NCBI GenBank assembly: GCA_964036315.1
Contig: OZ038517.1
Coordinates: forward strand, 56,856,656-56,920,655
DNA from: Acanthosepion esculentum
Taxonomy: Eukaryota > Mollusca > Cephalopoda > Sepiida > Sepiidae
Reading direction: 5' to 3'
Length of the DNA: 64,000 nucleotides
The notes below the pieces were generated by a model. It was not told the DNA's origin. It did not search any database and saw only the letters and a list, made by a program, of their open reading frames with translations. Position numbers and translations under genes: made by a program. Below, one piece after another: positions 50,409-61,000 of this stretch; the stretch's first letter is position 1; every line of letters begins with the position of its first letter.

Positions 50409-53400
50409 CTTTTTGATAAAGGTGACTCACCTGATTTTTTTTTTTTTACTTAAAATTTTTTTCGCCTATTGTTTTTGGAGTCAAACCTTACTCTTACTAA
50501 TATAAAGACCCCTTTCCAACCACCTAGTAAAAAAGTTTACTCACCCTAAGGTATTCTATTGATAATTATAATTCTGGATATAAATGAGATTTAGGGAAAA
50601 AGTCTGTGCAAAAAAAGTGACCCACTTATTTCCTGCAATTAGTGATCAATAGAAACATAACCGAACAGCTTTAAATAAAGAATAATACAGGTATAATTTA
50701 TTTATAATAGGTAATATAATTTGAAATATTTAATCTATGGGTCCTCCTTTATTTTGAATAACCTTTTCAACCCTTTTTGGTATTGAGTTGATTAGGTCTG
50801 GCAAATCTCATCTCCAAGCAAGCATTGAATTCCATTCGGATATGAAATTCACAATCAAATCCTCTTTGTTGCTCAACTGCTTTCTCGAGAGCCTGTACTT
50901 TATAATGCTCCATAAGTTTTCTATGGGGTTGAGGTCAGGAGATTGGGGCGGCCATGTCATAACACTCACCTGCTTCTCATCAAAGTATTCCTTCATCAAT
51001 TTTGATTTGTGACAGGGAGCATTATCCTGCATAAGAATGAGCTTGGTGTGGTCGATTTGCACCCTTTCAGCAGAAGGGAGCAGGCAAGACTCTAAAATTC
51101 TCTTGTACTGCTCACTCCTGAGGGTCTTTTCAATAGGTTTTAAGTAACCAATTCCATGAAAAGAAAAGCATCCCCCAGAACATTATACTAAATGGATGCT
51201 TGACAGTACTTACTGCTAAATTCAAAGAGCTTTCAAAGCTTCTTCTTCAGATTTTAGATCACTTATCCTTTGAATTTAGCTCAACTTTCGTTTCATCGGA
51301 GAAGAGAACATTTAGTAAAAAAATCAGGTGAGTCACTTTTATCGAACAGTACTGTATACACACACACACATACATGTACATATGTGTGTGTCACTTGAAA
51401 ATAGATTCTGAATGTCCTGATGTTTTGGTATCTAAATTTTTCTTTCTCTTCCCAGTCTCTCAACCTTTTGAGGATGTTTGGAATGAAGATATCATTCCTC
51501 CCCACATACGGGAGTATGTGTCCATGGACAACAAACGGTTTGAGAATTGGATTCAAGAACTTGTTAATATGAGGGTAAGTTTTGAAATTTCACAACAGCA
51601 ATCTTCTTAGGCAATGGCAAAAAATAGTTTTAAATTTTACCAGTTTATCATAAAACCTGTGTATTTAAAGGATCAATGTAACTCTAAAAACCATGCTTGA
51701 AGCTATTTTAATTTAGTAATTTAATTATAGTCAAGAAATAGGTGCTGTTACTTTTTCTTTATTTACATCATCCTCAGAATATTGTATCTACAATTTTTCT
51801 TTTGTTGTTTCTACCATTAATTTTAAAATTACCTGAAGAATAAGAAACTTGATAATTTTACGATAAAATATGAATCTATATTGAATCTTTTAAACACAAA
51901 TATTTACTTATTCATCTATGCCAGTGGTTGCCAAATGGTGTGGCGCTCCTCATAGTTGCAGTCAAAGAGGATAGCAAGGTGAGGCAGAATGATTGAAAAA
52001 CAATCAAAGATTTAGAAATAGTTTCAAAAAATTCATATGCCAAAAATGAATATGATTTCAGAATTTAAAATATTATGGATTACTTATAATTGCCCGCATG
52101 AGTCCAGTATAAATAGTAATTGACCGATTTTATGATTGTGCTATTTTTGCATTATATCAAGTATTAAGAATATAGTAACTAGGCTCTGCAAAATGGAGGA
52201 GAGAGTTATCAATGATAATATTCTGACTTTGAATCTGCGGTTATCTCCCTTTGAACCTCTCTCTCTCTGTTTTTTTAATTTGAAATGTACTCTATCACAT
52301 GTAATTTGGTGAGGCGTAAGCAAATTTTAATTCCAAAAATGCAGCCCAGAGAAATAAATGTTTGGGAACCTTTGATCTACACAACAGATTCTGACTCAAA
52401 ATGACTTGATTAAAAAAGAAAACTTCTTAAAGTTACTGAAATACAAAAAATATCCAAGTTCTTTTCTGGCTTGTTGGAAAATATAAAGAAATCTAAAGAT
52501 AGCCACTATGACCCTTTTGAGCCTGATTAAAGATGTTGAGCTCTGGAAACTCTTGATACAAAAGTAATTTTGTTAAAGTTGTCCATTTAAGATTCCCCCA
52601 GCCTCTATTGTCTTATCTAAATCTTTTTTTCTTTTTCTTTTTAAAAAACTTGTTTAATTTTTTTTTTTTTTTTTTTTTTTTTTATGTCTATCTTTTTATT
52701 TAATCTTGTACATTCTCTTCAGGACCAAAGTGTAGAAAGTGGCCGTGAGCAACAAGAAGAAATTAGATATGTTTATTATTCACTCGTGCCTAAAGGAAGT
52801 ATGTATATTTTTATTACATATGTATTTTCTCTCTCTCTCTCCCTCACTGACATTCTGTATAACTAAGTTGAATAAATAAATAAAACAGTTTTCCTATATC
52901 CTTTCAAGTATGACACGTGCACAATTTACAATATGAAATATATTTGAATATATTAGACAAGAATTCTATCAAATCCTGTTCCTTTGAATTGATATTCTCT
53001 ATCTGTTAAACCTCTGTAAATTATAATCTTTCCAAGTGTTATAATTTTCAAATTGAATTTATATTGCAAGCACTATTGTTTTGCGTATGAGATCATTATT
53101 GACTTGCACATTGGATATGGAAGTCAATAATTTTATCTTCCATAAATAATACACAATTACATCTAATAATCACTTTGATACCAAGAAAATGCAATGTTCT
53201 GAAGAAAAACAATAAATATAAAGAAAATAGTCCAAAATACAGGGTGTGGCAGAAATACCTCAAACATAATGGTAAGACATTAGTGGCAATAGTGTCTTCA
53301 TGTAGCTAATGTCTTTCTATTGTATGGGAGGTATTTCTACCATACACTATTTGAAATAATGAAAAGACAACCTCACAGAATTTCAGGAAACAATTAGTAG

Positions 53401-54493
53401 AAAAAATATAAACATAATGAAAACTTTTTTTTTAAATGAGAAAATCTGTTGCTGCATTATGTAAGGCTTAAAAATTATATTTTTAGGTTGTATAAATGTA
53501 TTAGAATGGTTAAGTTTGGATTGGCTGTCACGTTGGCTTACAGATCCCCTCAAAGCTCAGGCAATCAACCATGAAAGCTTTTTGTGTTCTCACAGCAGGT
53601 AAGAATTTGTATTTATCAATTTTATTCTTTGAAAAGGATAAACAATGTGCTTAAATCAAGGTCTAAAGTTCTAATAACAATCAACATTCAGAAATGTAAA
53701 TACATCTGGATGTTGATTGTTATTAGAACTTTAGATCCTGATTTAAGCATATTTATATAAGTCTGTATGAAGTTTTCAGTTGTCAAATGAAGGTAACAAA
53801 TTTTTTTAATGGAAAGGAAAACATTTGTGTAAACATGTTTCTTCTTTATACTTCAGAAGAAAAAGGACTGACAATTAACTTTAATGTTTGACTGAACATT
53901 AAAGTTTATTGTCAGTCCTTTTTGATGTGATTGTTTTTAACATTGTGCTGTTAACATAAATGAATCCAATAAACAAGTCTTTTTTTCTCTTTAATTTAAA
54001 AGAAAATTCTTTTTAACTACTAATTAAACAATTCAACAAAATTTTAATTATTCTTGAAGTTGCTTGTGTGTGTGTGTAAAACTTTGTCTGCACCTGTTGC
54101 ACAAATGTCTTAACATTTATTTCTTTTCATTTTCAGACTAAACCCCAACAAAGTGTCTAAATTAAAATTTGTCAACAGCGAAGGTGTAAGTAGATATGTG
54201 TCTCTAATTACCATTTCTCTATTTCTCTTCTGGATGTACATGGCTCTCAACAGCTTCCTTTAATATATCTAAAATATGTATTGCTATGATTGTTCTTGAG
54301 GAAAATAGCTCCCGCCTTGACTTTGTCGTGGTTTTGAATTTAGACTTGCCCTTGTCCAAAATTGGTTAGAAAAGCCAGCATACTCTGCTATTTAAACATA
54401 GCTAACAGGTAAAAAAGAAGGGTATTAGTGCACAGTGAGCACAATCTGTCCTATTTGAAATTGAAACTCTGCACTATTTTAATCCACTCACAG

Positions 54494-54543
<50 letters not shown>

Positions 54544-54988
54544 CACAAACACACATACCAACACAAATCTGATATCATTTGAAATATAAATGAGTAATTA
54601 AAGTCTAGGCAAATAAAAATAAACCAGCTTATTGTTGAGCAAAATAAAATTTATTCATTAAAATCTGAATGGGAAATTCAAAGGTATGTGGAGTTTTCAA
54701 TATACACACTGCATGTGACATGGCACGTGTTAAGTCTGTAATCCAACTCCAGCGAAACATGCTGATCAGGTCTTTATTAAAAAGGAAAAGAATTTGTGAA
54801 GAGAAGAGGAGGGTATGGCTGATCATGGAACATATTCGCTCGCAAGTTGAAAGCATTAGATTTTTATCTATTTTGATTTATTTATTTATTTATCTCTTTT
54901 TATATCTAACTAATTTTCGACTAGAATTTGGGCTTTTTCTTTGAGAGTGCTTTTTAGCCTATGTGGTTAATGGAATCGTGGCTACGTC

Positions 54989-55037
<49 letters not shown>

Positions 55038-58000
55038 ATTTAGGCAGCATTTTTTCATTGATACATATTTCATTAAATAATTTAGACAAGTTTTGTCTAT
55101 TTATTTTATGTAAATTCCTTTCATATTGTCTGATAAGTTTAATAACATTATCATTGAAAGACAAAAGAAAATCACCGTATTGATACATATTTTTTAATCC
55201 TATCTAAGCTTTCAGCTTGCATAAGCCATCATCAAAGATGACAATTACATTATAATATATTAAACAATACACAGACATAACAATAATGATAGTCTGTTTT
55301 TCTTTGCATGGAAGATTTCTAAGCAACGTTGCTTGGAAATTTTCCTTGCAAGCAAAACTTGTCTATATTATTTAATGAAACATATATATGACAAATCTAG
55401 TCATTGCACTTGTGTGTTTAATATGCATGTGATGATCCATAGATACTTATTGACAACACCTGTAATTTTTATAATTTTGGCTGTAGCAAAATCCTTGTAA
55501 TTTTCATGTTAGAAAATTAAATTTAAAAAAAATCTACAGCTGCACAAAATTTGCTTCTGCCTGAAAGCTGGGATTTTAAATGTGTTTTAAATTATGTAAA
55601 TCTAAAAAAAAAATGAAAATAAAAGCCAAAAATGTACACAAATCTGTTTGGAAAATTGTATGCATTATGAGTGGGTGCAGAATTGTTATCCTATACACAA
55701 AATTAGGAAAATTTTACAAGTGTCTTTGAAATTTCATCTTTTTATTCTCCCTGCATTCATTCTCTTATTTAAAAAAAAAAAAAAAAAAAGTGATAACTTT
55801 GAAGAGCATCCAAAGTAAAAAGACATTCAACTCTTCATATTTAATTGGGAAAGAATTTCACTGAAATTTATGATGGTCTAATAATACAGGCACACATGAG
55901 ATATGGTTTGTGAAATGGGTTTATAAATAAACAGATTTTGTGCTCAAAGACAATGTTTTTGGAAGATTTCCAAACTTAAAAGGCTATTAACTTTGAGGAA
56001 CATTTGAAGCAAAATACAGCACAAGCAACAAACTTAACAGGGAATCAATCAATGTAATATCATTTACAAATTCAGGAGTTAAGAAAATGTATTCTACATG
56101 AACTTAGATAAACAAACAAAAAGCAAATTCCCTGTATATCTTGTTTCTAAATTTATTTCACTAGGCTGCAGCCCTTTTTGCCAAGTTTATGGGTGGCCCT
56201 CGATTACTTGGGTAAGTACATTATTTATCTGTCAATTTTTATATGTGAGAGGGTTTATAATCCAGTTTGAATCACTAGGATTTATGTCATCATTTTGACT
56301 GGCATGTCCTTTCATCATTTATAGGAATCTTTTAAAGTGGAGGATGAAGCCATTGAAATTATTTTCTCAAGAAAAATAATCAGCATCATAATTGTTCCCC
56401 TTATACCACCTCATCACACACTACTTGTATGCCACTGGTTTCATCAATCCACAGTCACACTTGCAGAAAAATTTAAATTACTACATACCTTTTTTTTTTT
56501 CCTTCATTAAAATCTCTATAAAGTGTTGGGGGGGTATCTAGTAATTTAAATGTAGAGAAGTTGAACTTTTGATAACAAGGCAACAAAAATAAAGGGACTA
56601 ATTGTAAAGAATCAATGTTACCTCTTCCCACAACATATTACGCTCCTGATCTTAAAAACTATTAATTATGACAATGCTGTGTCATTTGAATTTCATACAA
56701 AAAGCCCTTTTCTTTTTTTAACTAAATAACTATAAAGTTTCTCAATTTTTATTTTTTTTAAGTTAGGAAATATGTAAAGTAATTATAAATTATTCCTATT
56801 ACTAAGAAGAAGAAAAAAAATGTTGTTTTTTATGTTGGAATACCAGTAGGGCAATTTTACACCCAAGGCTTAGAGTGGTATGCAACTTCTTTGGATCCTC
56901 TCACAATTGTATAATGATGATTGTAATTTGAAACATTTTGTATAATGATTGAATTTGCTATTGCTGTTCTAAATGTTGCTTTTATTTCAATCATAAAATT
57001 TGTAGTTTTTCACTTTCCAGGGAAGAGAGTTTGTGCATGGAATGTGTTAGGCAGCAATGTCACATGATGCGGACCAAACAAAAAATGGAAAAAGATATGA
57101 AGTCCATTGCAAATATGATGAAGTTTAATCATGATACGTAAGTTACCTTCCATCTTTTCAACCTTAAACAGAAAAATACTTGTAGATAATGATCACATCC
57201 TGACATTTGCAATATTGTTCATTCATTTTGTGTAAAAATACATTTTCATAGGCTTTTTTCTTTTTCCAAAACTACAAAAAGAAAATTGAAAATGTAATAA
57301 TTTTAATTAAGATTAAATTTTTGTAATAAAATATCTATATTCCAGTTCTACCACTAAATATGCTTTTGTTGCAAATTGTTCTATAGACCTTTGGACTCTT
57401 GTAATAAAACTGTTTCAATCATTTAATTAGTCAAGATTTGATTATATCTTTAACATAAGTACAAGCAATATTTTGTATTATGTAACAACTTTTATTAAAC
57501 CAAGGGCCAAGATATTTTTTTATCACTTAAGCTAAAATTTCTGAACCAATTCCATTTGTTTGACTTGTTGTTCCCTTGTGCAACAATCATTTACTTTATT
57601 AACGAAAATGTCTGCTCCACTTTGTCAAATATCGCAATCATAATTTATAGTTTTAAATTCTAATTTTTGACATTACAATTGACTTCAGCTTTTTATTGAG
57701 GGACCATTTTAAGCACTGGTCAAAGAATTTTAAATTCTTACCAGGAAAAACTTATTTGATGATTTTTTTTTTTTTTTTTTTTTTTCCAGTCCTGAATGCT
57801 ATTGGGTTGGAAAATCCTCATTTCGGAGTTGGCGCAGACTAATGGCAGATAAACTGGAGGAAGTGAAAAAAAAGGAAGACAGTATGAAAGAAGGTTCGTT
57901 TGAAGTATGGAACATTCAATTTTCTTTTTCACTTTCACTGAAGTCTATTTAATGGATCTAAGCATGCCAAATTTTCAATGGAGTCTTTCAAGGCTTATTT

Positions 58001-61000
58001 GGGTTTTTTCCTTTCATCTTTTATCCATGTGAATTCATAGCATCATTATTCAGTTATCAATGTACTTTCTCCTTACACCAAAGGAATTATGCTTCTTTTC
58101 TGTGCATTCCATCATGAAAGAACATTTCTAGTTCTGATTCAATAAATTTTTTCATACCTTTAAATTAATGTTACAAAACTAGACTTGTTTTGCGAAGAGA
58201 AACAAGTTTGATAATTTGAAAGTGACAAACAACTGGAAGTTCTTCTATGTGCAGCACATAGAAGAACTTCCCATCCCATCACCATGATTGTTTGCTGCAT
58301 TGTTTGTGAATGAAGGACAGTTTATTGGCATGCAACAAAATTACTGGTCATCTTCTAGAAAAATGTCTTTTCTCTTCTGTCATTCAAACACGCCAATTGC
58401 TCATTACAAAAAATAAATCTCCTTTTAATCACATCAGAGAATTTTTCCCCTAAAGATTACGTTTAAATTATAGCTGTTCATTATCTAGCTAAGATTTTCA
58501 TATGGGATTCTAAGGACTTTTTTTTTCTTGTTTAAGTCATCCAGAACCCCATTTTCCTACCTTCAGAATTTTTCTTCTGAAGCCTTGGAAACAACTTCTG
58601 CTGTGGTTGATTGGGTACACAAACAATATAGAGCTGAAAATTCTTCAAGAAACAAAGGTTGTGTTAACATTGTGCAAAAGCAACGAAGGCATCAGAAGGA
58701 TAAGTTTGTTTGCAAATAGATAAAGTACATGAATTCTCTTGATTCTTTTTCAGAAAGTGAAAGTACAAATACAACTGTCCCCACAGAGAATGTTCCACAT
58801 TGGCCAGAAAGTGAAAAATTTAATGATGATCTTCTGTGCCGATCACACCGTGAGTATCTCTCTCCCTACACTAGTACAACAGAGAAATTGCTCTTGCATA
58901 GCAAAATGTTACAGACATAAAAAGACACTAGGTGTATTAAATAGTAAGATGTATGTTTGATTTGTGAACATTCACAACCAATGACCTACAGGATAATGAT
59001 TGTTTAGATTTACACTAAAATATTAATGATTGAAAGAAAAGTAACTGATATTGATAGTCTTTTTTTTATTTTAGGTTCTTTGACTCCAGACACGCATTGT
59101 CGGCGTCTTGTTCCAAAAGATGTCTGGGAAATTCTTCGATCCTATTTTCCAAATTGTCCAGAGTTCAAACGTGATGAACCTGTCTGTGCCAAATGTGTAG
59201 TAAGTGTGAAATATTTTGACAACCCATTTCTCCTCATGCAAAATATTTTGTCTGTTCTTAAGAATTGATACAGTCATCATCATCATCATCCCTCTGTTTG
59301 ACTGTTTGTTTCTGTTGCATTCATTTCCATTCTTTCCAGCAGCAACATGTCCTGTCAGTGGAGGATCTCATAATATTCTCTGAATATGAAAATATTATTC
59401 TATCAATAAATTATTTGTATGTCTCACTCAAAAGTTTGGTTTCTCTGCTTTTTTTTTTCACTCTCTGGCATAAAGATTTCTAGGGACAGGCTCATCAATG
59501 AAGGAACCATAGATAAAATCGGCCAAAACAAAGAAAATTGAGCATTTGATATAATTTTTATTGAATGCTGCTCAAATTACATGACAATACTAGAAATGGT
59601 TTCAAAAAATAATTTTCACCATAAATTTGGGTCAAAATCTTAAAAAGGCCCATTTAGGGACAAAACATTTTCCAGATTATTAAAATGAGCTATATGAGAC
59701 CAAACATTTTTTTTCTACTTAGACTGAACAATTCAACATGAATCTTGGTACCATATAGAAAAAGTCCCTAATTTTTCAAAAATTGGGTCCAAATGTTGTA
59801 GATTTAGAATATAAATGACAATTTTTGTCATTTATATTCTAAATCTATCAAGAAATGATGCTTATTCTGTAGAAAATTAGATCATATTGGCATTAGTATA
59901 CAAAAAAGAATCGTTTAAATCCAAATGGGCTCTATACTAGATATTCCGTGACAGCATGTTCACAAATTGTCCAATGAGAATATTTTATTGACCAACATTA
60001 TTATCATAGACAGAATTTTTTTATCCTAAATTGGGCCACAGTTTAAAGCCAGTTGTTTTTAATGAGAAGATTTGGTGTATTCAGGATTAAGTTTTTAAAG
60101 TTGATTGCTTACTACTTGCAACAATGTTCTCTTCCAAATAACATTGATTCTTAATATTAAACTTTCTTAATATGACATTATTTCCAGGCCCTTATCACAA
60201 CTTTTGATTCTGTCACTTAAGAACCAGTCTCTAAATAAGATGACTTCTCTACTCCCATCTGAGTAATGTTATCTGATTTAACCTTTGTTCACAGATAAAG
60301 TGATATAGTCAGTGGTATAACAATTACTCATTCATTATTCATTTATCAAAATATTTGAGTAATTTTTAAACTGTTTTTCTTTAAAATCTTAACAACTCAA
60401 CTGTTATCTCTTGATTTTCTTGTTAGATTGTAAATTTTTTTCCCACTTCTGCAGCTTCAGAGCCAAGTGGAGCAACAAACAAAGGACCAGAATCGTGAGT
60501 GGGCCCTCCAGCAAAAAACAGCTCTCTCTGATCTCTACCACGACAAGAACCGACCTAACATGAGGACAATCAAGTCCCATGTGAATGTTGTCAGTGCCAG
60601 TTTTGTAGAAGAATGGCGACGGGCTGTCAAGTATGTACCAAAACAAAAATCTTTTTTTCTCCTTTAAAGAAATAAACTGCTTGAGAGAAATGGTTGCATG
60701 TATCACAAGAAAATCCTTATTTTCAACATTCAGATTTCCTGTTCTGTGACTCTTGACTGCTGAAAGAAAGCATTTATAGCCCCTTTTATGTTGTTCAGTT
60801 AAGTATGAGTATTCTAACAAGGCAGATTCTAATGGACCTTTTTTTATTTTTTCCTCATCACTGAACAATTTCAAAACATATTCTTCACTAAAGCTAAACG
60901 AAGCAGTTGAGAATTGGAATTTTTGGTGTCATTTTATAAAGAAATTAAAGCATGATAGTTTATTAAATAAACTTTCTTGGATTGTTATATTAGTGTTTTA

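Noticed and set aside
54669..54944. 91-codon + strand ORF with basic stretch [13 protein letters not shown]
   Set aside because: No recognised family, no splice context with USP48, and it ends in AT-rich sequence; transposon origin (Harbinger-like) was considered but not supported.
60404..60874. 156-codon - strand ORF
   Set aside because: It overlaps USP48 coding exon 22 antisense; the exon on the + strand is securely identified.
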